Source of the DNA: Vombatus ursinus
Lineage: Eukaryota; Chordata; Mammalia; Diprotodontia; Vombatidae
Assembly (NCBI RefSeq): GCF_900497805.2
Contig: NW_020954719.1
Coordinates: 5,205,699-5,269,698 of the forward strand
Reading direction: 5' to 3'
DNA: 64,000 bases
Shown here piece after piece: positions 12,901 through 25,658 of this stretch (position 1 is its first letter; every line of letters begins with the position of its first letter). Position numbers and translations under genes: made by a program. Below the pieces are notes generated by a model that was given only the letters and a program-made list of their open reading frames with translations, searched no databases and was not told the origin of the DNA.

Positions 12901-13589
12901 TTTTAAGGGGAAAACAAACAGTTTATGGCAGGGCCTTAGGAGAAACTAGCCCAACCTATTAGGCAGGGCTTTAGTAGATAGCTATTGCTCCTACTATAGA
13001 AGTACTAATGCCCTACCCTGGCTCTTCCTCCAGTATTCTGGAGTAGCCACAGAGGTGGATGTGGAAGGAGATTAAAATGCTGAAGGAAACTGACTTGGGT
13101 TAGAGAGGTAGTTTTCCTATGAATTAAAGAAAGGACCTTGTCTCTGTCTCTCCCATACCATTCCAATGCACAGCTGAAATAACCTGCATATGTAACTTAC
13201 TCTCTGGGGCTACAGCTGTTAAAATTTGAGAGAGGAGAAATTCTCCCTCCTTAGTCTCAGACCAGGGGGGATTATAACTCCCTAAGAGGACAAGGGGAGA
13301 GTGAACTATGGGGGCTGGAAGCAGCTAGTAATTTCCTCCTCCCTTCTTGTGTCCAGTGCCAAAGTTTTAGCAAAACAGGAAGAGGTGGTTTAGCAGCTGG
13401 GAAAGCAGGAGCGTTCCACCTTCCCCCACCTCTCACCAATCTTGGGGCTGAAGTGTGGGTGAGAAATCTTTTAGAGACCAACTTGATCTAGAAAGAAGTG
13501 CCATCTCTTACAGGTAAAGAGGGGTGAATCATAGGTGAACTCCCCTGAGCTTTCTCTGTGAGCAATATGAAAGGACATGCTGAATTTAG

Positions 13590-13762
13590 TAGCAAAGTAC
13601 TTTGAATTTGGAGTCAGAAGACCTGAATTTGAATCTTAGCTCTGTCACTTGTTAACTGTATGACCTTGAGTAAGTCACTTCCACTGTTTTCTTGTCTGCA
13701 AAATGAGGGAATCAGACTAAGTGATCACCAAGTTCCTTGCTAGCTATAATCCTAACAGCAGC
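13590..13762 (+). repeat. MIR/THER-type SINE
   Basis: It reads tttggagtcagaagacctga, then gaccttgagtaagtcactt and ctgcaaaatgaggg, the standard MIR order of tRNA-like head, CORE and tail. Confidence 0.8.
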
Positions 13763-16700
13763 CACATCGAGCATGTGGTACAACCTCATGTCCACCGCCC
13801 CATGCACGTTCTTTTCAGGTTATTGCCTCTGGAGTTATTCTTACTTCACCTTTGTGCAGGGCTTAAAGAAGCATTTAATTGGTACTAAGCCATAATTATC
13901 CAGTAAAATTGAGACCCAGGCATCCTGATTATTAGCTCAAGCCAAACTTTATTCCATCCTTTTTGTAGTTGGCTTCCCATCTGCTTCAACTAGGCTAAGA
14001 CAGAGTCTAGGTAGAAGAGGACAGCTTATTTTCTTATAGGAAGAATGTTTGAAGAGCCACTCTGATCTTCCCTTTGGGGGTTGGCCAAGGTGTTTTCAAG
14101 AAGTGAAATTTTTGGAGACTTCTGTTTCCCACAAGACATGGGAGGATGAGGAGGAGATGGGCATTGAGGTCAACTCTGAACCTGTCCTACGGTAGCACCT
14201 GTGGGGATAACCAAGCCCATCTCAACTCTCCCTCTGACCATGCTTACCTAGGCAAAGTGAAACAAAGAAATGAGGGAATGAAGCAGAAACTGTACTTTAC
14301 ATTGCTTTTTGAAGACGGTTATGTTTGTCCACAGGGCATCTATAACCATGTTTGTCTGGTGCTGTCAGTTTCTATCCATTGGATAGCATCATTCAGATTG
14401 ACCTTTAAGCAGCCAGATGAGTCCAACAGCATCTGTCTCAGTTTGAGAGGTGAGAAAGAGATAGGGTGGAAAGAGTGGAGCCTAATGTAAAGGAATCATT
14501 TTCTCTATGTGGTCTGGATACCTGAATTCTTAGGGACCTCTTGCACAAATGGAATGAGCTCAGATGGAATGTACACAATAGTATAGACAGGGAAACTAAG
14601 AGACAGAATATGGCCTAATGGGTAGAAGGTGCAGTCATCGCACAATCCTGGGAAACTTGCTCCATTCCCCCTCAGTTCACCAACACACCTGGTGCTGAGC
14701 TGAGCAGAGCTGAGAACTGATGAAATCTCATTTCCTTTCTTGCCAGGTGTACCTAACCTCTGCCCCTCCCCCACCCACCTTTTCTGCCCAGACTAACTCC
14801 CCCAAACCCCAACGTTGTGCTATGCTCATATGGAGGCTTAGATTAAAGGAAAAACAAGGATAAAAGCGGGTAGCCAATCAGTTTAATGTTTCTTCTGAGT
14901 GTTAAGATGGCTAGAACTCTAATGATGAAGAATTAATAATCATAGAGTGGGTGTTTTTCTTTTTCGTTTGTTTTGTTTTGTTTTGTGGGGAGGGATGGAG
15001 GTGAAAGAGTAAACTCTCACTTTAAGGACCATCTGTCCTGTTTGCCTAAAATGAGGCATCTACTTCTTTTCCCTTTTTTCCCGTATGCTCTCCTCCTGCA
15101 AGCTTCTGACAGTCTAGAGGCAGCACAAAAGATGGAGGGAAGGAGAAGTTGGGTAAGAAAGATGGAGGAAGGGTGGGCAGGGATACTAGAGGAACAAGGG
15201 ACTGGGAATGGAGGGTGTAAAGGGGCTGGTGGGGAGAAAGATGTCACCAGTGCTTTAGGATAGGCCTCGATGAAGTTGTGTCCTAGACACAAGGCTATAG
15301 GTCCTTCAAAGACCTGACGGTGACAGGGGAGACATGAGCTGGGTCGTTTATCTCCTCACTTCTACTCATATTCCCTTCTAGAACTCCGTCTTGTGTCCTA
15401 ACTTATAGTCATCAAATTAAACTGTTGTTCATTTATAGTATTGTTTCCATATAATTTATCTGTTATTCATTTATTATAAAACTACCCTAACCTTCTGGCT
15501 CCTCTTCCTACTATGGCTCCCCAGCCCCTTCTCCTATTGGCTACCCTAAATCTATCCCTCCACCCAGGCCCTCCAGCTATTGTCCTTCATCCCCATCACC
15601 CTGAGAGTCTGCCTCTTCTTCCCCCATAGTTCCTCAGCCCCTCCCCAAAGCACCTCAATTCTCCACTAACATCCTGCTCACTCCTTTGCTCCAAGTGCCA
15701 CTAGTCACTGCTGTGTCCAGTGGGGCTCCATTTTGGCCTCTGCTTTCACAACCCATAGCCCTTTTGGGAAACATGGAATGTATACCCTCAATTTAGGGAC
15801 TGAAGTTTGGAAGAGAGGATGGGGGTCTTTCTCCTCCCCTTGTAGAGTAGGCAGGAGGAAAGGTTTTTGACACAGAGGGGTTTTTGTCTCATTTAGAATC
15901 TAGAAGCTGTACCTCCAGTATCAGACTAGAGGTAGGAAGGCCCTGTCCCTTTTCCACTTATCTCATACCTTTGCTTTCACTAGACAGATTAATCCTAGGA
16001 ACCTCTCCTCTCCTCCACCCCTTATCCTTAACTTTTAACCTCTCTCTCTTTTCCTTCAAAGAATACATAAAGTTTACTTCTCTCTCCTTACGTCTCACTT
16101 CTTTTTTCTTCATCTTTTTTTTTTTAAAAAAGAAAACTAGAGTTTTCTACTCCCCACTCCCCAACTCCCATCCCCCAAGAATGAGAGTTTGGAAGTTCTA
16201 AAGCGAGGAGGGGCTTAATGGAGGGAAGCCATGGGTGGGTGGGGTTCTGGCAAGGAGAGCTGCTGGAAACCTGTGGGGGTGGAGGTGGGGGAGCACTGTG
16301 GTTTGGGTTATCTGATGTAAGGAGCCACGTGTGCAGCCTCTAGTGCTTGGGGGAGGGACGTAAAAGAACAGGGCTAAAAAAGACACCAGAGAAAGACAAA
16401 AAGATGGTGTGAATGACAAAGAAGTGAGGGAGAGATGATGAAACATAAACCTGAGTCAGTAGACTCACTAAGACAGGAGAAGACAACGGAGTGTGTGTCT
16501 GTGGATTCTATTTTCCCGGGTACTTGTGTTTCCTCTTCCCTCCGTGATCCTAAATCACCCTTGTCTCCTCTTTTGGGATTCTTTTGGGAAATCCTCAGCT
16601 CCCAAGGTGGAAATTGGGATTGAGGGGTCAACAGTGTCAGGACCCTTTCCTCATAGCTCTACTCCTTGCCTTAAAAAACCTCATTAGCCCAAGCCCTCCT

Positions 16701-17365
16701 TCCTGACCTCCTTACCCTTCTTGCTCGTTGCCTATGGCCAGGAATACCTTGGTCTTCTAGGTGGACAAATACCACCTTGGGGAGAGGAAGGAGAGACTGA
16801 GTCAACCCCAAGTCTTCCAGAATCCCCAGAACTTTTCCAGGCCATGAAGGCTTCTCTCTACTCTGGACCCTGGTACAATAGAAAGCTGGCAGTGCCTGGG
16901 GTCTGTGTAGGCATTCGGGGTTGAAGGGTATAATCTTGTCCCAGAATCAGAGCAGTTGGGAGACAGTTGGGTGTTTCTAATCTCGGTTGGGGAGTTGAGG
17001 GGATGGGGAAAGCTTTGCGAGAGGAGATAAAGAGACAAGGAGCCTAGTCTGGAGGAGGGTACCTGGGGGCGAAGTGGTGGTCTTGCTGCCTCACCCTTCA
17101 TTTGGCCTTTGGACATACCTCTCCTGGGACTCTCTCCCCCTCTGGCTGAATATGAGAAATTATTTGGGGAGAAAATGGGATCAAATGAACAAAGTCTAAA
17201 GTGAAGGTCAATTTCTGGAGAATTCAAAACATGTTAAGTTATAGTTGGAAGGGCACTGGATGAATAGATGGGAGCAATGCAGAGAGAGTAATTAAACTGA
17301 ATGTATTCTTGTTTTTCCTATAATACTTTGCAGATAGGGTAGACAGCAACAACAGTAATAGTAAT
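13763..17365. other. Repeat-poor intergenic island
   Basis: For 3.6 kb I find no obvious transposon, only pyrimidine-rich tracts near 15.5-16.2 kb. In human, HDAC7 lies on this side of VDR, but no HDAC7 exon could be recognised. The 14146-14490 open frame has no family resemblance I can name. An E-box CACGTG lies at 16326-16331 and AP-1-like TGAGTCA at 16452-16458 and 16798-16804; such short motifs occur by chance. Confidence 0.4.
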
Positions 17366-17450
17366 AATAATAACTTATATATAGTGCTTTAAGGTTTGCA
17401 AAGCACTTTACATATATTGCTATTTGTTGAATGAGGCAATGTTAACCTCC
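17366..17450 (-). repeat. MIR-type SINE fragment
   Basis: It reads gctttaaggtttgcaaagca, the antisense of the 3' part of marsupial MIR/THER SINEs. Confidence 0.7.
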
Positions 17451-18100
17451 AAATTATTCTCCAAGGCAAAGGATTTTTAGGAGTCACTGAATTCATTAAT
17501 AAATGAAGACATCTTTTTCCTACCAAAGTTCACCACCCCAAACCTTTCCTGTAAAAACATCTATAGACTGAGACCCCTCTCTGGGGTGGGGTCCCTATCA
17601 GAGAGGAAGTGTGGCTGGCTGGCTTCCCCCCAAAATAAATTTGCCTTATCATTCAGTCCCAGGGATCCCCCTTCTCCACCCCACCCATCTCCTGCAGCAA
17701 GCTCCCCCTTAGGGCTTCTTTCCTAGTCTCTGCGTTTTTCTGGAGGTACAGTGAGAGGAAACTGGAAGGGAAAGGAGACTATGGCACAGAGGAAACAGAA
17801 AGGATATTACTTCCAACATCCAGTATTCCTGCATCCTGTACCCTACAAATGAAAGTTCACAAGTCCACAACGTCTGTGAGGCTGGGATACCTTCTTAGAT
17901 CCCCAAGCCAAGGTTAATATATGTGGTATCTTGAAATCTAGGAACAACCATTTCCCTCACTGGGGACAGAGGTGCCCACTGGGATGTATCATTCCTTTGT
18001 GTCTTCCCTGAAGAGCTGGGGAGGAGGGCAGATAAAGAGTGTGAATTAGGGAACTGGTAGAGAAGTGGGTAGGAGCAATGGACCAGATTTAAACCCTAGA
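17451..18100. other. Anonymous intergenic sequence
   Basis: No recognised repeat or gene. GC content looks higher than in the neighbouring LINE tracts. Confidence 0.35.
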
Positions 18101-18101
18101 C

Positions 18102-18142
18102 CAGGGATGGGGAACCTCGAGATTGCAGGTTCCCCACCCCTG
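18102..18142. mobile_element. Minimal hAT-like terminal-inverted-repeat pair
   Basis: CAGGGATGGGGAACCT at 18102-18117 faces AGGTTCCCCACCCCTG at 18127-18142. The two 16-base arms are inverted copies with one mismatch, and only 9 bases separate them. CAGGGGTGGGGAACCT is the terminal repeat I know from mammalian hAT (Charlie-like) transposons. No 8-base target duplication is visible next to the arms. Confidence 0.6.
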
Positions 18143-18229
18143 CAGACAAAAGTATACCAAGGCACCATCTTCTCCCAGTCTGCTCAACTGTTTTGTCCCA
18201 GGCTCAACTCAGCCCATTCTGGTGTTCCA

Positions 18230-18490
18230 GGCTACAGATTGGAGCAAAATAAAATAATTGTAAAGCATCTTAGATTTAACAAAAAGAAGTTTACTTAACA
18301 ATGACATGGAAAAATATTCATCAGGGATATAGCATGGTTCAGTCAAGTGCCATTCCCCTGTGTCCACATTTTCCATGGTAGGGAATCTGGTCAGAAGTGA
18401 AGTCAAGACTGAAGAAACCCTGATTCTAAAGGGGCTGGCTTTTGTACTTGAGTGATCAGCATATTGTGTCAATGCTTCAAATCTTGGTCT
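18230..18490 (-). mobile_element. Possible LTR-like fossil (copy 2 of a shared segment)
   Basis: It shares a diverged run with 12640-12770, including gggatatagcatggtt and aatctggtcagaag. The LTR assignment and orientation are inferred only. Confidence 0.25.
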
Positions 18491-19049
18491 CTTGGATCAG
18501 TTAAGTCTTGAAGGTGGTTTCATTATCTTTAAAAAAAAAATTGTTTTTGAACAATAAATAAATGAAATAAAGCACCTACTTATAATGCTGTATCCTTTCC
18601 CCAAACCTTTCCCAGAAAGAATGAATAAGAGAAAGGAAAAAAAAAAGAACTCAGCAAAACTAATCAAACTGTATTTAAAAAAAAACAACAAAAACTAAAT
18701 GTTCTATGAAATGTTTTACACCCTTGGTCCCCCCTACCTCTAAAAAGAATCAATGGGAAGTATCTTCTCATATCCCTTACTTGGTTTAAAGTTTATTCTT
18801 TATAATTTCACATCATTAAGTTTTGATTGTTTTGTTTTTGTTCTTTCCATTTTCATTGTTGTAGTCATGTATATTGCTTTTCTCATTCTCCTTACTTCAC
18901 TTTGTATCAGTTCGTGTAGGTCATTCCATGCTTTTATGTATTCATTATATTCATCATTTCTTATGGTATAGTAATATCCCATTACATTCACTTACTACAA
19001 TTTGTTAAGCCATTCCCTTTGAAATGTACATCTACTTCATTTCTAGTTC

Positions 19050-19535
19050 TTGGAATGAATGAAAGAATTAAAAAGCATCTATTAGGTGCTTACTACGTTC
19101 TAGGCACTGTGCTAAATGCTGATGATCCAAAGCAAGCGATAAATATGAGCAAATAAGACAGTCTTTGCTTACCAGGAGTTTATATTCTAATAGGGGAGAA
19201 AGATAATATGTATACAAGAGTGATGGTGGGGGGAATATTTTCAACAGGAAGGTCAAAGGGAATAGTGATTGTAGTCATAGGGCAATTAATTGACCTGTTG
19301 TTTTCCTGGAATGTCAATATTTATATGATTACTGTTCTAAGTGATAGAGTTGGAAATGGCATGGGGGTGGGAAGGAGTGTTTGTATGTAACACCATGTCA
19401 TGGAGAGGGTCAGGAAGTGACATGGTGGATCTTCCCTTGGGCAAGATAAAGCAAATGCGCATCAATCAGAAGCCCAGGGGCCCAGAGGTAGGAGTTAAAG
19501 ATCAGTCAGGGTGGAGCTTGGAGGTATCATAAAAA
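19050..19535 (-). repeat. L2-type LINE 3' fragment nested in the L1
   Basis: Opens gcatctattaggtgcttact, then ctaggcactgtgctaaatgc and caggagtttatattctaata, the antisense of the L2 3' UTR. The part beyond 19210 is more diverged, so the right boundary is set by the resumption of L1 text. Confidence 0.6.
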
Positions 19536-19567
19536 ATGCTACTATAGATTTTTTGGTATACTGTGGG

Positions 19568-19830
19568 AGGTGAAGGGAATAAGCATTTATATAGTTCCTA
19601 CTATGTGCTGGGTACTATTGTAAACTTTTACAAATATTGTCTCATTTGATCCTCATAATAATCCTGAGAGGTAGGTTCTGTTATCCCCATTTTACCCTTG
19701 AGGAAACTGAGGCAGACAGAGGTTAAATGACTTGCCCATGGTTATACAGCTAGTAAGTATCTGAGGCTGGACTTGAACTCAAGTCTTCCTGACTCTAGAC
19801 CTAGGTCTCTACCAACTATGCTATACCTTT
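19568..19830 (-). repeat. MIR/THER SINE nested in the L1
   Basis: The antisense MIR order is complete: cattttacccttgaggaaac, gaggttaaatgacttgccc, cagctagtaagtatctgagg and ttgaactcaagtcttcctga. Confidence 0.85.
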
Positions 19831-22285
19831 ATTTTTGTCATTGACCTTCTTATACCTAGCAATGGAACCTCTGGGTCAAAGGGTAAGGAATTTTAGTCAT
19901 TCACTTTGGATAATTCCAAATTACTTTCCAGAATGGTTGGGCTAATTTACAGCTCCACAAACAGAATATTAATGTGTCCACAATCCTTCCCATATTGACT
20001 ATTATATTTTGTTATCTTTGCTCTTCTCTTACTATTGACAATTTGGAAATTTTTTTCATATGGTTAATAGTTTACAATTCTTTGAAGAACTGTTTGTTCA
20101 CATCTTTTGACCATGTATCAATTGAGGAATAGCTTTTAGACATATATTTGTCTATTAGTTATCTATATTTCTTGGATATATCCAAATATCTCTCTTATCA
20201 GAGATATTTGATAAGATTTTTTCCCCCAATTGACTACTTGCCTTCTTATCATGGTTATCTTAATTTTATTCATGGAGAAACTTTTCAATTTTATGTAATA
20301 AAAATTATCTATTTTATCTTTTAAAAAATCTATTTAATCTTTTAACCTTTATTCCTCTTTTGGTTAAGAATTTACCCTCTACCCATGGCTATAAAAAGTA
20401 TACAATCTGCTCCTCTTCTAATTTTTATGGTATGAATATTAATATTCAGCTCACATATCCATTTTGAATTTACTGTGGAATATGTTGTTCTAAGCTTAAT
20501 TTCTTCTGGACTACTTTCAAGTTTTCCCAGAAATTCTTGTCAAATAGTGAATTGTTTTCTAGGTAGCTTAGGTTTGGGGGTTTATTGAATACTGAATTAC
20601 TGAATTTGATTGTTTCTGACTCTTCCTTATCTAGTCTGTTCCACTTATCTTTTTTTATTTTTTAACCAGTAACAAATAGTTTGATGATTGTCTCTTATAC
20701 TTGAGGTCATATAATTTGAAGTCTGGAAATGCTATTGTGTCTTAATTCATACCTTTTTTTTTCATAACGTTCCTTGCTATTCAGGAATTTTTTTGTTCTT
20801 CCAAAATGAGTTTTGTTATTATTTTGTCTTGCTCTCTGAAGTATCCTATGGTAACTTGATGTACTTCTAATACGATTGAGTTAATTGTGTTCTTAATGTT
20901 GAACCATCCTTGAATCCTTGTTATAAATCTAATTTGATAAAAGTGAATGACTTTTTGGATAAATTGTTATAGTCTTTTGACTAGGATTTTATTTAAAATT
21001 TTTGAATCCATATTCATTAATAATATTGACCTATAATTCCCTTTATTTTTTCCTTCTCCTGCAGGCATTAGGGCTGTATTTGTGGAATATGGTAAGTTTA
21101 GCAGAACACTTTTTTCTTAAATTTAGACTAATTTGTGTAGCTTAAGTATAATTGTTCTTTAAAGGTGTCATGGAATTCTCTGCAATTCCCCATCTGAACC
21201 ATGGTTTTTTCCTTTGGTAATTCCTTTATAGTTAGCTTAATTTCTTCTTCTGAGATTGGATTATTTAGTATATCTATTTACTGTTCTGATAATTTAGGTA
21301 TTTTATATTTTTGTAAATAATCCTGATGATTCTTTTTATTTCTTCTAATTTATTGTGATTTCATTTCATCCATTTTTTATTTTGTTAATTTGGTTTTCCT
21401 TTTTTAAATTAGGTTGGTCAAAGATTTATGAATTTTGTTAGTCTTTTATAAGAACCAGCTTTTAGTTTACTATATCAGTTTTGTAGATTTCTTTTTCTAA
21501 GTTATTTATTTTCCCCTTAATTTGAAAAAAAATTCTTTTCTGCTTTTTTTGAGTTTACCTTTTGATTTTCTGATTTTTAAAATTTCAAATTAAGTTTATT
21601 ATTTCTTTTTCTTTTTTGTTAATGTAGGCTTTTAGGAACATGAATTTTCCTCTGAGGACTGTTTTGACTTTATTCCAGACACTTTTGTATAGTGTTTCTT
21701 CATTATCATTGTTTTTCACATGATTATTAATCATTTTTGTGATTTGTTCTTTGACTTACTAGACAGTATTTCATTTTAAAATCTATATTTAGATCTGTGT
21801 TTTTGCTTGTGCTCCCTATAGTGATTAAAATTTTAATTGAGCTATAGTTTGTAGAGGATGTGTTTGATATTTCTACTTTTTTTACATTCACTTGCAGATT
21901 CTCTGCTCTAAAACAGAATCTATTTTTGTAAAGGTTCTATGTAGTGCTGAAAAGTAAGTATGTTCTTTAGTGGTCCCATTTAAAAGGTACCATAGATCTT
22001 TTAGCTCTGAATTCTCCAAGTTTGTTCAATTCTATATTTTCCATTCTGTTCATTCTTCTGTTAGATTTGTCCAGCTCTGACAGAGGAACATTAAAGTTTC
22101 CCATTATCATTGTATTACAATTCATATCTTTCTGCAAATCAGTTAATTCTTTGTTAACTTAGATGTTACACCTTGCACATATGTTTAATATTGATTGGGC
22201 TAATTGGGTTCCTTTAAGCATAAAGTACTTCCTGGTGTATCTCTACTGATATTGTGAATTTTTAATTTTCCTTTTTTCCTTTCTT

Positions 22286-22416
22286 TTTAATGTGAAGCAA
22301 TTGAGGTTAAGTGACTTGCTCAGAGTCACATAGCTAAGTGTTAAGTGTCTGAGGCTGGATTTGAATTCAGGTCCTCCTGACTCCAGGGCTGGTGCTCTAT
22401 CCATTGCGCCACCTTT
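22286..22416 (-). repeat. WSINE1-type SINE
   Basis: Antisense copy: aagtgacttgctcagagtca, gaattcaggtcctcctgact and ccattgcgccacctt. Confidence 0.9.
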
Positions 22417-22599
22417 AGTTTTCCTTTGTTCAAGAGCAATGATTGCCATGTCTGCTTTCTTTAAGCATAATATGTTTTCCTTGCTTATGTCTATTGGTAT
22501 TTAATTGTTCATTTCTTTTCATCTTTTTTTCTCCAGTATCATTGCCCTAATCCCCCAGTTTAAGGGTTAGTTCAAAGTCTTCCCTTCTTTCTCCTCCTG

Positions 22600-23575
22600 T
22601 GGTGGGAATAATATCCTCACCTCCCACCCCCTTGCAAGTGAGGCTAGTTTTTTATTACGTAATGGGGGGCCTGGTGCATACACAGACAACATCGGTTTTC
22701 TTAGATGCTAAGGGAGCTTGCTTCCCAGAGAATTGTGTTCATGTGTAAGAGAAATCCCTTGGAACTACTGTGAGGCATATGTAGACATTCCATAACTAGT
22801 TCTGATCAGCTAATGCAGTAGTGGAAGGGAGGCTCTTTGATTTCCTTTAGACACTTTGGTAAAGGCCTGTTTAACATCCCATCTCTTCTTTGTTTCATTG
22901 AGTGACTCCCTTTGCATCTGATGAAAGAGCATGTTGTAACAGGAAAGGTCTTACTAACTTCTCCCTGTCTGAGGTCATATGGCCTCAAGAAATGGGCCTC
23001 TGTCCTTAGACTTTTCATTTGTTCTTTTCTGTTCTAAGTGAAGGGAGTGGATTCTCTGACCTGGGGAGTTTGAAAGGTTGGGAGAGTGAGCAGCAGGAAT
23101 TTGGGAGCTGGAATTCAGGCTGTGTTTTGCAGCCAGCATAACATTGATGCCCCAAGGAACAAGGAATGGTTTTTGCAAGTTCCTTTAATCATGTCATGTT
23201 TGGACATTTGGTGAGATCAGTGCTATGTAGGAACCTAGGTAGGTTTTGAGCCTACTCCCCAAATATTGAGATAATATAGGGGAGAAGATGCCCTGGAGGC
23301 ATTGGGAGAAAAGCTTGAATGCTTGTTCTTGCTCCATTTTTGGAGTAAATACCTCTTTGTAAAAGCTAATTGATATTAAGCAGTTAAATGGAACTGGGGG
23401 CCCAGTAACAGGACCCTAAAAATGGGGAGAACCACTTTTTTCCAGATGGTGGAGATCAGGCTTAAGGCATTAGAGAAATGACATTGCAATCCCTCAGGGA
23501 TATTCTCTGGAATCCTGAGGGTAGATATAGCCAGCTTGACCCTTGGAAAGTGGGGCCAGAGCATACATGCTACAC
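22600..23575 (+). mobile_element. LTR-like fossil, family A, copy 1
   Basis: A run of shared landmarks links this tract to 26600-27605 and 62930-64000: the ttgttcttttctgttctaag block, a gctatgtaggaacc block, and a final block of ggagtaaatacctctttgta followed by a G-rich stretch. Such gene-free, similarly ordered copies are best explained as solo or fragmentary LTRs. It looks broken and old; the exact ends are not fixed. Confidence 0.4.
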
Positions 23576-23967
23576 TTAAAACATATTGCAGTCATCTTTG
23601 AGATTTGATTGGCTCAGGAAACATTATAAAAGAGCCTCAAAGAATTCAAGGCATGCTGTGATGCTAGCCTAGTAGACAGTGGGTCACTCTCGTTAGGAAA
23701 CTCCATTCAGTTGAGTCAACTCAGGGTGTCCTCAATGAATATCTTTGTTGAATATCCTTATGCTATGGATAAAAAAAAATCTTTTGTTAACTGTTGAATG
23801 ACCCCCAAATGTTCCAACATCAAATATAAACTACCAGGGGACTGTCCTGAGTCATACTCAGCCAAGAATAACTTCAGCTTCTTAGGATGGTCAGTTTTCT
23901 TTTTTCTGCATCTTTTTCTAAGAAGTGTTCTTTTTGCTTCATTTTCTTTATTAATTTTCTTCTTCTA

Positions 23968-24172
23968 GACGTTTGGTGGTGCAGTGGATAGAGCACAGAA
24001 GTCTGGAAGACCTGAGTACAAATCCAGTCTCAGATACTTAGTAGCTTTATGACCCTGAGTTAGTCACTTAACTTGTATTTACCTCAGCTTCCTCATCTGT
24101 AAAGTGAAGATAATAATAACACCTCCCTTCCAGAGTTGTTGTGAGGATCAAATAAAATATTTGTAAACTAGC
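23968..24172 (+). repeat. MIR/THER-type SINE with tRNA-like head
   Basis: It runs gtggtgcagtggatagagca, gaccctgagttagtcactta, cttcctcatctgtaaagtga and gttgttgtgaggatcaaata in order. Confidence 0.85.
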
Positions 24173-25658
24173 CCTAAGGCTGCCAACTCTCAGGAAGAAG
24201 TCTTTGCTAGGCCCCCCTTGCCACTCATCCCACTGCAGGGGAGGGGAAATAGAGGCACCTCTTGTGGTTATCCATACTCTCCCACTCTCCCAGACCTCTA
24301 CGGCCAAAGATGACACCCAACACCAGCCAGGGTTAGCATTGCTGATATATTTCATATGACACTGGAATAAACAGTGGCGAAAGAATGTACAGAAATCACG
24401 GGGGAAGGAGATCCACTATGGGTATCTGCTGACTGGATATAGCTGATCACCTCAAAAAAAAGGAAGTTCTTTTTTATGCTGGTGCTTTCTGCCTACAGAG
24501 AAGAAGTGAGGCAAAAGAGGGTTATCTCATCCCACTGGGTTGGCTAGGCTCATCACTTACCTTCTCACTCCCTCCCCACCTGCACTTTTAAGGAGGGCTG
24601 CACAATAGCAGTTGCTTCTCTCTGTGAAAGAGAAGGCAAGCCAAGAAGCACAAACCCAGTGCTAAGTGCTAAAGTCTGCAAAAGTTCCCATGGCATCAAC
24701 ATGGAGACAACCTCAATCCACTAGCCCTTGGGACACAGCTTCTGCCTTCTGCTCTCCAAATTATTTTCAGACAATCCCATAGACACCCACACCCATTCAT
24801 GACTTCATCCATGGAATCCTGGAAAACTGTCTGTATCTTCATGATTACCCTAACACAGAGCTAGATTCTAACACAGGATTGCAGTGGAATAAAATAGCAG
24901 AATACTCTGCTATTCTAAAAGACAGAAGGGAATGAGTGATGGGCCCTTATTATATTATTCACCCAAAGGTGAACAGGAAAGGGATAATGACTCCTCTGGT
25001 CCCTAAGCAAGAAGGGCTGCAAGAGAATAGGCGAGATGGAAGAAGGGAGGGATTGAATTTAGGGGAATAAAAGAAGGAGGTGTCTACACAATAGGGGGAG
25101 GAGGGTTCCACTGAAGAGAATTACTGTGGAATAAGAGATATATGACTGTGATAAGAAACTGGGACCTCATGAGAGGTTTAATCTAGAAGAAACTAATATA
25201 TTGGGAGACTATCTTCTTTGGGACAGTATTATGTCTCTGTGAACAGCATCATGTTCCAGAAGAAGTATGTGTTCCTAGGGACAGTTGACACCTGGAAGGC
25301 TATATAGGATATGGACCCAGAGATGTAATAGCGTGGCAAATAGGAAGGAGAATGATCACAGGGGAAGATCAATGGGGAAGGGCATTGCTTCTATCCAACA
25401 TTATTTCCCTTTCAGGTGAATGCTTAGAAGAGTGAAGCACAACAACAAAGAAAAGGATGATGGGGCAAGATCTGTATAACATATAAACTGGTTAAAAGAG
25501 GGAGCCCAAACTCAGTATGTCCGTCACAAACTTTAATGCCATGAAGAGCACAGAAAGACTAAATAAGGAACAAGTAAGTCCACAGACCATGAATCAGATA
25601 ATACAATTTCAGAATGGCCTGGGAAGGAATAATATTAACAAAAATAACTGAGATCCTT
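24173..25658. other. Anonymous intergenic sequence
   Basis: No family recognised on either strand over 1.5 kb. The minus-strand frame at 24068-24355 overlaps the SINE tail and is not credible as a gene. Confidence 0.35.

Larger units (their letters stand above)
18507..22545 (-). mobile_element. 5'-truncated L1 LINE, minus strand, split by nested insertions
   Basis: The antisense 3' end starts at the A/T tract near 18530. Typical antisense ORF2 text follows: ttactttccagaatggttg near 19921 and gttgaaccatccttgaatcc near 20897. It is interrupted by an L2-type 3' end (19050-19535), a MIR (19568-19830) and a SINE (22286-22416). The equivalent of the 5' third of the element at 1.3-6.9 kb is missing. 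Frames are broken throughout. Confidence 0.85.

Noticed and set aside
14146-14490. 114-residue plus-strand frame in the repeat-poor island
   Set aside because: No family resemblance, no clear splice or promoter signals, and length is within chance for this window.
16802-17227. 141-residue minus-strand frame
   Set aside because: Low-complexity Ser/Pro/Arg composition, no domain, and no support as an HDAC7 exon.
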